Under the pieces are notes generated by a model, which saw nothing but the letters and a program-made list of their open reading frames with translations, had not been told where the DNA came from and searched no databases. From contig OX411560.1 in the NCBI GenBank assembly GCA_948146395.1, positions 620,001 to 684,000 on the forward strand: a stretch of 64,000 bases of DNA, given 5' to 3'. This document shows positions 1 to 12,924 of this stretch, piece after piece; the stretch's first letter is position 1; every line of letters starts with the position of its first letter. This DNA comes from Fragum whitleyi. Taxonomy: Eukaryota; Mollusca; Bivalvia; Cardiida; Cardiidae. The position numbers were made by a program, and so were the translations under genes.

Positions 1-3000
1 GAAGATACTATCATACCTGCCAAGTTTATAGAAAATATCTTTAATACTAACAGAAATATATGGCCAAATTTCACCTACAACGACGTCCATAGGTGTACAT
101 CCACCTATATCTATACTGACAACAACAAGGTGATCACAACAACCGTTTTATATCGAAGTTTAATTTCTTTGAATAGGCTATAACACCACTTATAACATTT
201 TTTTCAGTCATATTGAGCCTTAACATGCCTTCCAATTATACATATGGCCAAGGATAAATTTGTCAAGCTGTCTGCACCTTTGCCAGAGTGAAAACAGTAA
301 TTCACCTTTTTGTTTAATTGCAGCAGACCTATTAAGATGTGTATAAAAAACACTAATGTCCCCAAATTAGCAATTGTTACGTGCCAATATAACAAGAACA
401 AAGAAGCCAGCAACAAGCTTTACAATTAACAATATTTATTGGCAATAATAACAGAAATATTGACAATATGGAATTAATACAAAAACAAATTACAATACCT
501 TAAATGTTTAATACTAAAGTTTTGATTTAAGATCCAAATGAATTAAGTTCCTGGTCCACAAATAATAAGTCCAGTAATATTCGAATTTAAAACTAACCAC
601 ACTTTTAATCACACTTTTAAGTAAACGGGAAATCCCCATTTAGTTTAACACAGTACTACTAAATGAAACCATTAGTCTAAACCAAGTTAACCAAGAATGC
701 TGTAGGAATCCCTTTATATAAAACCATAGATCAATCTAGAATAGCACAGAACATTAGAAGATTCTAGAGTTTGAATCACTTTCTAAAAGTCCTTTCTAGT
801 AAGATCGAAAATATTCTACATACATGTTTACCTTACAGTCAAGGGATTAGAAATTTCCCAGACAAATTCTAAAAATAGACACGGGAAAAACCATAATACA
901 TTTTACATTCATACATACATAACACAATTCTTGAGAATTTTGGTCTTGATTATTGTCATTGACCCTCTCAGATGACCTTGACCTTTTAAAAAAAAGTGTG
1001 GATTGATGAGAGGTGCCCTCGTGCAAAGTAAATGCATTATCAATTGAATAATTTTGAAGTTAAGGGAGAATATCTAGTTTTCAGCTTAAATTTTCACATC
1101 TAGATGGTCAAACAGATAGACAGACAGACACCAGTAAGCAATATGACCCAAATCTATTGATGCCCGGGAAGAAAAATGACAGATCTATACAACTGCCATT
1201 TAATCCTCTAAATACTTTAATTATTATATGTTTTTATTACAAAACCATGAGGAGGTTTATTTTGTACCTACTATATATCAGTACAGTCAGGTTTCAGATA
1301 AGTAGTGAACTCAGGATATAATATTACTCCAGGGATTAAAGAAAATGCACTGTCTGTGTGTTTCCAAAAGTTATTATTTTATAACACAATACTTTTCCAA
1401 GAGAAGGACTACATTCGCACCATAAAAATTTTCTTTTTATAATTGGATATATCATTAAAAGCTCAATCAGATTTTACTGTTTATCTAAATATCGAAGCAC
1501 AAGTTTGTTGTAATGGCTGAACACTCAAGATGAGTGCCTGGATGTTTGATTAAGCCAATGAAATTACACATTTTCACTGAATTGGTTTCACCACTTGAAG
1601 AATCATCAATCCTGGGCCACACAGACTAAGTACACATTTCATCAGCTTAAATGAGATCTGTTCAACTTTCTGTTTAAATTTCTTTTTTGAAGTCACCCAG
1701 GCTCCAAATTTTGTAATTTTGTTCAAGGTATGGTTTGATGTGATTAGAATTAAAAATAGAGACAAATTAAAAATAAATTGTAATAATAAGTGATTGATTA
1801 TGAAACACTTAAGAAGCTGCAAGCTTTTTAATGCCTAGTAATAGACTTTATCTAGAAACCATTGGCTTCCACAATTGATAAGAATCAAATCCCAGCAAAT
1901 ATGGCACTTTAATTTAAACAGTTTCGGAGAAAAATTTTGCTTCAAAGTGAAAATTTGGACAGAAAGATTTTTCTCCCACTTTTATATATAGCAATAAAAT
2001 AATTTATCAATAAAAATATCATAATCTTTGATATTGATTGTAATTGTTTCTAAAAAAATATACAATGGATATAAGTCTTTTCAAAATTATAAGTACATTG
2101 TATTTAGATTTATATTAATGAGCACAAAATGAGCACACTGACAATATTGTTATCAAAGAACAAACAAAAGAATTATTCAAAGATGGGGATTTTTTACATA
2201 GGTGTATGAAAACTTCAACAGATGAAGATTTTTTACATGGGTGTATGAAAACTACACATTGTTATTCTGAATGAGGCAGCATCTTAAAAATAAGTATCTT
2301 CATACAAAAAGCAAATAAAGGTTTTGTTTTTATACCTAGATGGATTTAAAAGAAACCTCTTGATTTGCTCAAATAAATCAAGTTTCAAAATGTCTTTTTT
2401 ACCAATAAGTTAGAATTCATCATTTTTTATGATCCATGTAGAGAAAAGGACCATCTGTTAACACCTCAAAATTGACATTTGTCTTTATATAGATTAGCAG
2501 ATAATCTGTAAGCCTTCTCTTAGTGAAGCACTGAATCCCTAAATGGTGGGTATGAAGAGGCTATCACTTTTGAAGTCTTACCAGGCTAGACAGCAACTGA
2601 TCAAAACGTAGAGTTCAACAAAACGGTGTCCATTTTTTCTCTTTTTGGGACGGCTCTTGATTCCTAGCTTACACCTTTCATCATGTATATACTAATCGAA
2701 TTTCAACCAAGATCCATCTGATTCGACTGTGATTCTCTTTGGATTCATCGTAAACCTACTTTTTCTGTCACAAAAACTCGTGATGTTGTTGTCGTTGAAA
2801 TCGAAAGTGAAAATTCGACCGATTTTTTTACTTTTGCATTTAAAAACACTAATTAATAAATTATATTTCCTGATTTCACATTCAATGATAAATGGAAAGT
2901 AATTTCGAGGAAGATATTCAGAAATAAACATAATTTAGACACAAATCCGTGGCTATGATTGTTTTATTAATATGATTCTTTGAATAATATAATAAACAAA

Positions 3001-3019
3001 TGTTGTATCTTTAATTCAG
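1..3019. other. AT-rich non-coding stretch upstream of the STAND/ankyrin exon
   Basis: No gene is recognised here. The short ORFs lack domain-like composition and are not flanked by convincing splice sites. A 39-bp unit is directly duplicated at 2181-2258 (both copies contain gtgtatgaaaact). The missing upstream exon or promoter of the + strand gene beginning at 3020 may lie here or further left, but I could not identify it. Confidence 0.5.
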
Positions 3020-6000
3020 AATGTGTGTCAGAAGTTTACCGCTATCCATTTCCACAAGACCTTCCGCTGATTGATTATTTGGACGACCGAGGGGTATTTG
3101 TTGGAAGGCGCTGGTTGTTTAACGAAATTAATGAACATCTCTTTAGTACAAAGCATGATTCCCGTGGTGTTTTGTTACAAGCGGAAATGGGATACGGTAA
3201 GTCAGCAGTGGTGAAACGTCTGCTTTGTGCCGACAAAATTGGAATTGCTCAGCTCATCAAAGAACGCGTTGTTGCTTTCCATGTTTGTAAATTTGATGTG
3301 CCGAGCACTTGGAATATTGGGCGATTTATCAGGAGACTCATTGGATTTTTTGCTACATATAGTGCTGAATTCGGCAGTGCTATTTCAATGCTAAATGAAC
3401 ACTCTTTAATTTACAATCGAGATGTTTGCGACAAGGAACCAATGGCATGTTTTGACCAGGGAATTATTACTCCACTGAAAAATGTTAATCATGACAATCC
3501 CTGGTTCATTGTAATAGATGCCCTTGACGAATGTTATGATCCAGAAACAAACAGAAACCATATTCTACATGTGCTTTCAAGTCGAATTAGAAATTTTCCG
3601 AACTGGCTTAAGCTGGTGGTTACAACTAGGGACAAATACGGACAAAATGAATTGAAAGGATTGGAACGACTTTATCTTAACTCCAGCGACAACAGAAATT
3701 TAAGAGATATTGAAATGTATATCCAAGAGCAGGCTCTGTTCATCGAAAATAGAGATTCTTTACCATCGGAAAGTCTCAGGGAAAAATTTACAAATGATGT
3801 CTTCCGAAATAGCGAAGGTAATTTTCTATTTATTGTAAATGCTTTAGATTATGTTATGAGTCGATCTAAAGATATGCGCGCCGATGTAAAACTACCGACA
3901 CAGTTAAAGGACATATACGAAATAAACTTTAAGAGAACATTTTCAAATCCAGGTAGTTACGATGTTGCGCGACTAATTTTACAAGTAATTTGTAGTTCTA
4001 TACACCCTCTAAATACTAAGGAAATATCTGATATCGTAACAATGGAAAGTCATATCGACAGTGCAAACGTTTCACAAGCATTGGACTCTTTGAAATCATT
4101 TCTTAATATACGAGAGGGTTTTAGTATACGACACAAGTCTCTGAAAGATTGGCTAGTTGACAAGGAAAATAAGATGTATTTCATATCACCAAAAGAGGGT
4201 CATTCTCTTTTGGCGAAGTATCTTTTTCATTTATATAATGCGAATAATACCGTTGATATTGTTGATTTAACCATCCATGTTGCAAACTCCGGGAATAAGA
4301 AGTTTAAATCGATATTCAAATCTATGAATATAAGCGTACAGAATGATACCCTCCATAATCTGGTATTTAGGTCAAATTCTGGTAAGGCCTTACAACTTAT
4401 ATCAAAATTTATTGATGACGTTGATATATTGAATAAAGCAGGAGAAACACCAGCATTTATTGCAGCTTATACAGGGAACCTAATTCAGCTCAAATTACTT
4501 GTTGAAAAGGGAGCAAATTTAAATTTTACGAAAAGTGAAATCGAAGGTGTTTTCAACAGTATGTTTGAGGTGATTAAGATTTGCGAAAGACAATATTTTT
4601 GCGGTTATAGTTTGCTTCATATCGCAGCAAAATCGGGTCACATTAACGTCGTTGAATACCTTTTGAAAACTAATGAATTCCTGATTAAGCTCTCAACAAC
4701 AACTGGAAATAATATTATTGATCTTGCATGCGAGGCCGGTCACCTCTTCGTGATAAAACATATATTTGCTTTTAATAAAACTCTCTTAGGAGAAAGATGT
4801 ATATATCTTGCAGCAAAAAACGGACATGGGCACGTCATCGATTTTTATCATAAAAGTAAAGATACTAAATTAGAGTGTATAAATGACACTAAGTCTTTGG
4901 AAGCTTATAAATCATCAAATGCGCTCAATGGTAGTGTTTTATACAAAAAAGATGTGTGGTGGTTAGTGTTTAAGGAAACACCTTTGCATGTTGCAGTGCG
5001 TTTCGGTCGTTATTCATCTGTTATGGAAATAGTTAAGAGTCAGAGGCAGTTGCTTTTGTGCCATGACGCTTTTGGTAGAACGCCTTATTTGGCCAGTATA
5101 TGGTACAACCGCACAGAAATATTTAAATACTTACTAAAGCACGTTGCACATCAGGATGAGAAGTGCTCTGATAATCGTCCATCTTACATATCTGAAATAA
5201 CTTTCATGGCTAATTTCATAGCATCAAAATCGTGTCCTCTTGGTGCTTCATTTGCCCATTTAGTTGCAAATTTCGATAGATTTGATATGATCGTACACAC
5301 CGCCAGGGAAAAAGTTGCAACGAATTGGTCTGCTGTTGATTTCAATTTAGATACAGCGGATCACTATGCTGCACGTGCCGGATCATTGTATTATCTCATT
5401 CTGGCTCTTGACCATAACTATTTCCGGCGAAACATAAATGAAATAAGGGGATCAAATGGTTCAACAGTTTACCATATCGCCGCGTTGAGTGCCCAAAAAA
5501 TCAGTTTTGCAGTTTTCAAAAGGAATTTTCGTATACCGAATTTATTTGATACTCAAAATCGAAGTGTAATGCAGTATTTGGCTCTGCGTAAACAAGATAA
5601 TAAAAGTTTGGAAAGCCAATTCGATACCCTGGCAATTTTTCAAGAACTTATTATTGACGGACATTCACTTTATCACATGGATTCCTTCGGAAGAAATGTT
5701 CTTCATTATGTTCTGCTGAATGGCTATTCTGTGTTAGTAAATCAGATATATAGCTATCACAAACATGCGTGGAATGAACTACTATATCATAAAGATCATT
5801 CAGGGTTGACTCCATTAATTTATTCGTTAATTAATAATTTGGATAAAACATCATTCTTGGATATGGAATGTCTTTTGTCTGAAAAATGTAATTTGCGATA
5901 TATGCCAGTAGATATGGAAATGTGGGAAAAAACCCTAGCGCATGTCATACAGCTCGAAAAGTCTTCAGTGCTGATTCCACAAGAGTACATCTTACACTTT

Positions 6001-7566
6001 TTCAGGAAGAGTCCGTTTTTAACAAAGACTATGTTAGTATTTTCTGATTTAAAAGACAGGGCTCTCAAGCAAAAGCTTTTCGATATTTTGAGAGAGGAGC
6101 GTAATTTGACTGATATTGTCGGGATTTCGTTAAGTATACTATACGTACACAAACCAAATATCTTTCATGCTTGTTACAAGAATCTTGAAGAATCCCCTAT
6201 TCATAAAATTTTCAAAAATATACAGTATATCGGGTCTACTATGATAAATGTTATAGAAAGCCGAATAAAAAAAGATTTGTATAGTAAATATATTAATTGC
6301 CCAGACCATAATGGATACAATATATTTCATTATGCACTTATGGGGGGGAATATTGTAGAAGCACATTTACTTATGAATTTAAACATCAGAGTTAGTACTG
6401 AAAATGTTAATCACGAAGAAATTCTGTGGATGGTTTTAGTACCACCTTCACAAGGAGATATGTTAATAAAAGATTGCACAAATAATAAATCTTCGATAAT
6501 CGACATATTCTTGAAATCTTTTATAGAAAAGTTTTCTCGTCATTTTACTACAGGGACCTTTTGTAAAGACAATGCATTGGACTTCTCTCTCGCGCACGTT
6601 ATATCCCTAAATGGACTAGCTACGACATTACAAACGATTGCTGAAAATTATGGACAGGGAGTTCTTTCCTGTAGAAATAGAGACGGATTCAACCCACGTT
6701 ATTTATGGTTGATGACATGGGGTCATACCGATTTCATGAATTTACCGCTCAGAGAGCTTACGAATGAAGTACCAAATTCCAAAGCAGAAGAAACTTTCCT
6801 TCATAAATTACTGTATAATTTCACACAAGTCAATGTACCTACTTCACCGTTACACTGTCTGTGTAGATGGAAGAGATTGACCTGGGTTAAGATACATTCA
6901 AGGGTAATTTATAAACAAGCACAGTGCCTATCAGTTACGTTAAAAGAAATGAAGTTTATGTCGCTCGAAATGTTCAAAGAAACTTTAAGTCATGGCGCAT
7001 TGGTTGATATTATAACACTTTATATAAGATCTATTACGCTAAACTTTTCGGCCATTTCAAAACTTAATTGGTTCCACGCGGATACCATTCACTCTGTGTA
7101 TCTGAAAATTTATAAAATATTTACAGAGGAAGAGAAAAACTATTTATCGAATAAATGGAAAATATCAATGCGAAAACTTGACAAGTTGAATGTACTCTTT
7201 CTGAAATTAAACAAGGCATTGGCCTCTCCATTATTACGGCCAAATGTTAAAGATATTAAGCGCCTTCTTATAACGAACATTATCGTTGTGGAAGATGTTT
7301 TTTATCGGATAGCTGAACGTGTAATTCAACTTCATTTCATTAATAAAAAGTCAATACGTTTTCAGTTTCAGTTTATAAGAAATAACTACTTTTTAGAACG
7401 TTTGGAGAAGCTTGGATTTATAAACAGCCCCTGGAAAATAATAACATTTAAGTTTTATGAAAGGAAAATATATGATAAATACAAATACTTAGATATTCTT
7501 AAAAGGGTTGCGCGTTTCAGATATATATATCCCTCACAAACATTTACTTACATAATAAATCTGTGA
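3020..7566 (+). CDS. STAND P-loop NTPase with ankyrin repeats (TANC/ANKRD50-like), 3'-terminal exon
   Basis: The frame stays open from 2971 to a TGA at 7564-7566, about 1,515 residues in one exon. Residues below are numbered from TTG at 2980. A GR-W start (FVGRRWLF, 40-47) leads to a P-loop-like EMGYGKS (69-75), a Walker B FIVIDALDE (176-184), and a winged-helix-like end with HKSLKDWL, as seen in TANC, ANKRD50 and NPHP3 proteins. Degenerate ankyrin repeats follow from about residue 486 (GETPAFIAAYTGN, YSLLHIAAKSGH, ETPLHVAVRFGR, RNVLHYVLLNG, YNIFHYALMGG). The last 350 residues are not recognised. The first glycine of GxxGxGKS is replaced, so nucleotide binding may be altered. The first in-frame ATG (3187) lies inside the P-loop, so translation must begin in an upstream exon. 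A good acceptor (tctttaattcag) ends at 3019. Such proteins are thought to act as intracellular scaffolds or sensors; its partner is unknown. Confidence 0.85.
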
Positions 7567-7603
7567 AAAATATAAAAAATATTTCTTTTTTCTAGCACAT
7601 TTA

Positions 7604-7609
7604 AATAAA
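7604..7609 (+). promoter_or_regulatory. Polyadenylation signal AATAAA of the STAND/ankyrin gene
   Basis: A canonical AATAAA lies about 38 bases after the TGA stop of the large + strand exon. This agrees with that exon being the 3'-terminal one and with a very short 3' UTR. Confidence 0.6.
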
Positions 7610-7747
7610 GTTATAAATAGATTTCACAACCTAATGACATTCGAACTTGTTTCTACCTTCAATGTCTCTAAAACAAAAAGGCCATTGGCCCCGAAGCGCT
7701 CACCCAAGGTTTTTTTACCAAAGGTATCAAAATGCTTCAAACTATTA

Positions 7748-8161
7748 AATAGAGGATATTGAATGAGTGGTCAAGTAATATTTAATTTATTAAACGAGTC
7801 ATCTATAAACAGATAAAAACGAGGCAGCGCCGAGTTTTTATTTGTTTATAGATGATGAGTTAATAAATTCGGTATTTGATGAGCACAAATTTTAAATTCT
7901 ATTTTTTAATATGGCCTTTTTTGCGAAAAAACGTCACAATTAAAATTCAACATCTCAACATTTCAATTTTCCGCGAAACATTTAACGCCGTTTCAAACTG
8001 ACGCAACAATATGTTCATCATGACGTCATTTTCGCGGTTACAAATAAGCATTGCTATTCGCTCTGGGCTCATTTGCATAGTTATTCCACTAACGTAATAC
8101 TCGTGAAATAACAAAAATATTCAACAGGGTTATTTCACTCTGACGAGGTAGGTCATATTAT
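7748..8161 (+). mobile_element. Non-autonomous foldback element, family D copy 1
   Basis: This copy runs from agaggatattgaatgagtgg to gacgaggtaggtcat. The internal palindrome around 7795-7865 pairs cgagtcatctataaacagat with its inverted partner. The same sequence, inverted, occurs at 45838-46250, and a diverged copy lies at 19583-19988. No coding potential was seen. Confidence 0.7.
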
Positions 8162-9089
8162 AATTTGAAATACGTGCCTGACTTGACAAAATTTCAACAT
8201 ATCATGAATAAAGTTTTTCAATCCAACTTTGCAGAATTTCGCAACTTTGTATCGAATTTCTATGACATTATTCTATAACATCTTGGGAAAATTTCAACAC
8301 ATTTGAGTGAGAAATGAAGCCTCTAGAGTGTATACACTTTATTTCTAAGACATTTGAGCCAATCATTTAAAATTTTACTCCACGTACTCTTGTTTTTCAT
8401 TCCATTCGACAAAATTCCAAACTTGTCCGAGATTCGATGAAGATCAAGATTCTAACAAATTTTAAACGTACATTGTTATCTGGCTATCGAATTTTGCTGA
8501 TATACAGTATATAAGACACAAATAGACGGCAACTTTTACAGTCCAGGAGGTATTTATGATCAGAAAATTATTTCTGCCTACTTTTTCTCCATTTTAAAAC
8601 GACATCGGCCTGGTCAAGCGATTTCAAGACGGTTGCTTGGTGGTTCTCGTCTACTCACTGTAAACGGCGGTTCAGATCAGAACTATATGCATGTAATAAA
8701 AAAATATTTTGAAATAATTTTCATTCTTAGCCTCACCGATCAAATATCCATAAGGGTTATAAAAGGAGAACGAGGGATAATCGAGTTCCTACAACACTGG
8801 ACTAAGAGATCAAATATACCTATTTTCACGAAATACCTTACCTTTCGATTTAAACCAATAAAAAATCTTGATTTAACAGTATTGCAATTATTTTGATAAC
8901 ATGCATTCATCATGAAGAAAAAAGGTTCGATATATCATTTCGACTCAGTTTAACAATTTGACTCTTTACCTACTTATCTAAATATAATATCAAAGTACTG
9001 AAAGCTAGCAAAGCATATATATTTTAGTAATTTTCCTTTTTAAACAAAATCAGAGTTGAAATAAAGCGATGAGTTAAAAAGAATACTTC
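8162..9089. other. Non-coding stretch, no feature recognised
   Basis: AT-rich sequence between two repeats. An 87-codon ORF at 8633-8896 has no recognisable domain and no splice context. Confidence 0.4.
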
Positions 9090-10850
9090 CGAATGAGGCC
9101 ATTAGAATGTATACAAAGAAAGTATCAACAGGTATCTTTTCCTTGTGTTTTTATATGGAATTTTACAAATTTTGATTCATACGGTTCATCTTAATGACCT
9201 GACAAACATAACTACCCAATATTCATGAATTATCGCCCCTATAAGAGATGACGAACGACGTACGAGGGATATCTTGTAAGAGCGCCCTAGCTCTTAGTAA
9301 GTGCATTTTGACGTAACGTAACGTCGCGCCGTACCAAAATACGCGCGACGTTTACGCGACGTCAAAATGACGTAATATGTATACAACGACTGTTTTCAAA
9401 TCAGTTTTAATCGTGCGGGCTTGACGAGCGGTCAGCTCTAAGTTGAGAATCATTTGCATTTGATAACCGTTTTGTCAATTAAAATTGGACGTAACGAAGA
9501 AGAATAAAAGAATAAAGATGAATTACTCAAACGAGCGTTAAATATATTGATTTCCGAGCCCCGCTACATATCTAATTATCACACGTCTCACCATGCTGAA
9601 GCCCGATTAACCCTTATGAGCTTAATAAGGTGTGAGGGGTCCGAAACTGCAGACTTACAGTGCTCTCAATAAGGGCCAAAATCAGGATTTTTTGTAATTC
9701 CATGTTGGAATTTCAGGTTTTTTTCTCAAAGTAAGGAATTTTTATACCCCCCCCCACACACACACACACACACGCGCGCGCACACACACATACATACTTT
9801 CCTTTTCCAGCACACATTGTAAATGTTTGTTTCCTTATTAAAATTAGTTTAAAGTTTGCTCCCAAAGTCCATCTTTCTGGGTTGTTCGTTAGCAATAAAC
9901 GACTTCCAAGCGTTGACTTTAAGCTGTAGGTACGAGCTTTGGTTGAAAAAATACCTTTAATTACTTTCATTAAATAAATTATGGAAACTGATATGAGAAA
10001 CTGTGGAGTTTCTATTTTGAATCGGTGCTTAGATTTTTTTTATCTTGCGCGTCGGGTCAAGGAAATGCGGCTTACTCAAATTTTAGTTACGATGTTTTGG
10101 CATCCGGCGATATTACCGAAACTGGTGATTAATGCAGCTTTATTGTTATCGCACTGTCGTTCTAAGGGTGACGAACGTACTGGAACGTTAAAATTACGCA
10201 GAATTTTCCGAATAATAGAAGACAAGAAAACCTCGTAATTTCAAATCCCTCGTCAGACATGCTGCTGCAGACACTTTATGTGACGTCATTGGGATTTCCC
10301 CGTGTTCTCTCAAAAAGCCGTTTATAAACGAGGATAGTCGATTGACCTTTCGGAAATGTTTTTCCTGGAGCGTTTTTCTTCACTTCGGATAAAATATCCG
10401 TAGATCTCTTTTAAGACTTTTAGAAAGGGACATTTCGAAATGTGATCGGTCAGAGCTGTATAAATTACGTTTGATCTTATGAATTATTCCCTGATTTGAA
10501 TTTCGTTTGTTTCAAAAGGCCAATCAAAGGTATTCCTCGCATCAGACAAAGAAAGGTAATGACAGAAGTGGTAATGACACGTCGCTAACCCGACAAGATT
10601 GCATTATCATTTAGCGACAGTGTATTACCCCGCGCGTTACACATGACTTGTTTCGGTTAGTTTTAATATGTATGTTCGCCTTGATTACAGAATTTTTGCA
10701 CGTAAGGACTTACTTTAAATCACTTATTAGGGAAATTAGTAAAACGACCGGGATCAAATAACAGGACGTTTTCCTTCAATCGGTTGAAAATTACGGGAGA
10801 ACTACTTTCTATGGTGAAAGCATTCATGTATTTCGTGGTTAAGCCACCAA
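9090..10850 (+). mobile_element. Repeat family S, long copy
   Basis: Three blocks of this stretch (about 9090-9280, 9555-9655 and 10780-10840) recur, in the same order but inverted, in only 300 bp at 33062-33368. Shared pieces include tacgggagaactactt and the region around ggtcattaagatgaacc. The simplest reading is a longer element and its internally deleted derivative. A CpG-rich patch lies at 9300-9370. No transposase is recognised. Confidence 0.5.
9748..9797 (+). repeat. Dinucleotide microsatellite (CA/CG)n next to a C-run
   Basis: A run of C followed by alternating CA and CG dinucleotides, then CA and TACA. It is simple sequence inside the long family S copy. Confidence 0.9.
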
Positions 10851-12158
10851 GGGCAGTTTGCACTCCTTTGAACTACAAAGCTTTCTCAAAATTTTGTGTG
10901 TTAACTAAAGACAGCAAAGCTGGCGCTTTGCTAGCTCAAAAGTAATGTCTTAAAAAATCTGACCAAGATTTCCATATTAATCGTGGTACTTCAGTACATG
11001 TTATTTCTTATGATTTCCTGAACAAAATTTCTCCTACCAACCTTGGATATGGTATTCTATTAGAAATCATATTTGTATTCCTGACTTACTGTGAGATTCG
11101 ATATAGTCCGATCTGTAAAAACCTATGATCCGATTTCGAACGCTTGGCATATATTCCCGTTAAAAATAAAGACCAAGAACAACAACCTAGTTATTATATT
11201 GATGTTAGAATGTAAATTTTCATTAGAAACATACAGCCCCATTTATAATTGTAATGTTATGTTATGTATTTAGATACTATAAGACAAGGGAAAAGGAAAT
11301 TGAAAAAAAAATCGTTGTATTGAAATAAAAGTTTAATCGCATGATAAAATAAGTGTTGACTTGCCATTCGCCATTCATAGTAAGTTACAAATGTTTAAAT
11401 ATAATTGACGAACATTTATTGTTTAATTATCTATTCATTTATCAAAGGATAATAGAGTAATGTGTCAAACTGATATAATAATAGGTTAAACCTATAGACA
11501 GTAAAGTCATTTGACGAAAGCTATAACTTATTTTCAGAAGAGCACAATGCTATCTATCAAAATGGGTGGATATTTGCATTTCTCAATTATTTCTAGATTA
11601 ATTTCCTCAGTCATAGCGATTTAAATAATTCGGCTAGGAAGAAATAAAACCTAAAATGAAAGAAAGGTACTCATACAGTTCTTTTTTTTTTTTTATAAAT
11701 TGAAATTGTCCTTAGTAATTTTTTATAAGTGAAACAATGTAAGGGGGTCTTTACGCGTCGCACGTATTCAAGCAATTGCATCTGTTCAGGGACTCTATAC
11801 GTGTATATACATGGGTCTAAACCCTTAAGGATGGTATTCCGACAAGATGTTGGTCAAAATAGCTTTAAAGTAGTTTCATATTTCCCCAAAGTGTAGAATG
11901 ATGTCATTTTCAGAGGGATAAAACATCATCCAGACGAGATTCTAAGCAAATTCCATAATGTAAGGCAAGCTGATTCTTATCCTATTTTAACGTTCACCAA
12001 AATTTATATTGAGATAAAAATCGGCAGAAGTAAAATCGAAAAAAAGTAAATAAGTTAAAACATTTAGTAAAACAAAGTGGCGAAAGCTCGCGAGACTATC
12101 AATCTCCATGTAGGCCACCGTTTCAAAAACATAACAATAAAAAAAACACATTGGGCGG
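10851..12158. other. Non-coding stretch, no feature recognised
   Basis: AT-rich DNA with a short T-run near 11682. Small ORFs at 11091-11273 and 11987-12175 look random. Nothing else is supported. Confidence 0.4.
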
Positions 12159-12377
12159 TATAGGTGTATTTTCAAAACTGAGCTCTGACGTAGGCGTTGA
12201 GTCCATTACCACAGGTATATTGGGCATATTTAAACAGCATATTATGATGGATTTGTAAGATATTTAGTATCTCTTTAAGTATTGTATAAACCTGTTTTAT
12301 AACTTTTGAAAAAATAGCACGGGAATTTAACCGTTAAAAGTAGATTACACGGCTCACCGCGCTAAATCTACCTATAT
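12159..12377 (-). mobile_element. MITE-like element, family H copy 1
   Basis: One end carries gagctctgacgtaggcg and the other ctcaccgcgctaaatctacc. The same ends in opposite orientation bound two copies at 44214-44477 and 44566-44866. It is non-coding. Confidence 0.65.
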
Positions 12378-12494
12378 ATGTTCCTTTGCTGTTTTTGGTT
12401 ATTTCAATATTTTACACGCGTTATCTAGAAGCGAAAAGAAAATCCGCAAAGGGCCCGAAGTTTTCCCGTATTTTATTTATTGGGCCCTTATTCA

Positions 12495-12605
12495 TTTGGG
12501 ATCTTATCATACATAGTAAAGAGGCAACGGATTCTACCACAAGTATCATTTTTTATAGCTAGATGTAGACATACAGGAGTTCTGTCTGTAAAGAGTCTAT
12601 AGATT
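12495..12605 (-). mobile_element. SINE fragment related to the tRNA-derived SINE at 29.2-29.4 kb
   Basis: The order aggcaacggattcta ... gttctgtctgtaaagagtc matches the SINE body at about 29220-29325 (aggcaatgggttcta ... ccctgtctgtaaagtgtc). It has no tRNA-like head, so it is a truncated or diverged copy. Confidence 0.5.
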
Positions 12606-12715
12606 TGTTGCAGAAGAGGTAAACTGGGGTTGCATTTCAAGAATCCTTACAAATAACCGTAGTTTGATCATATTAGATCAAGAATATCACCTAAGTGTTT
12701 AAATTTCTACCTTAG

Positions 12716-12799
12716 TCAGTCTGCACAATGCGCGCTGACTGACTAGGATCGTCACTTTACGCACTAATCAGATGGTCCCTTTTCGCGTGTCGGGTAACA
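12716..12799 (-). mobile_element. MITE-like element, family G partial copy
   Basis: The terminus gatggtcccttttcgcgtg and the internal part gcgctgactgactagg match family G copies at 25278-25533, 41950-42210 and 47096-47324. Only one end is kept. Confidence 0.6.
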
Positions 12800-12924
12800 A
12801 ATATTAAATAACTATTGCCTTACTATAAAAGAGTATTCGTATTCAATGAGAGGATTGTGGCTTTTTTGTAAAAATGAAATAAAGCTTTTGAAACTTGAAA
12901 ACTTGGGGGTTTGTATGTTTGTTT

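Noticed and set aside
1..137. A 45-codon open - strand stretch at the left edge with protein-like composition (IDIGGCTPMDVVVGEIWP)
   Set aside because: No clear acceptor or donor, no recognised family, and cut by the window edge. It could be an exon, but the evidence is too thin.
2692..2931. 79-codon ORF on the - strand just upstream of the STAND/ankyrin exon
   Set aside because: No motif, opposite strand to the gene and no splice context. It is likely random.
5820..6366. Two - strand ORFs of 75 and 110 codons
   Set aside because: They are shadows of the + strand STAND/ankyrin coding exon.
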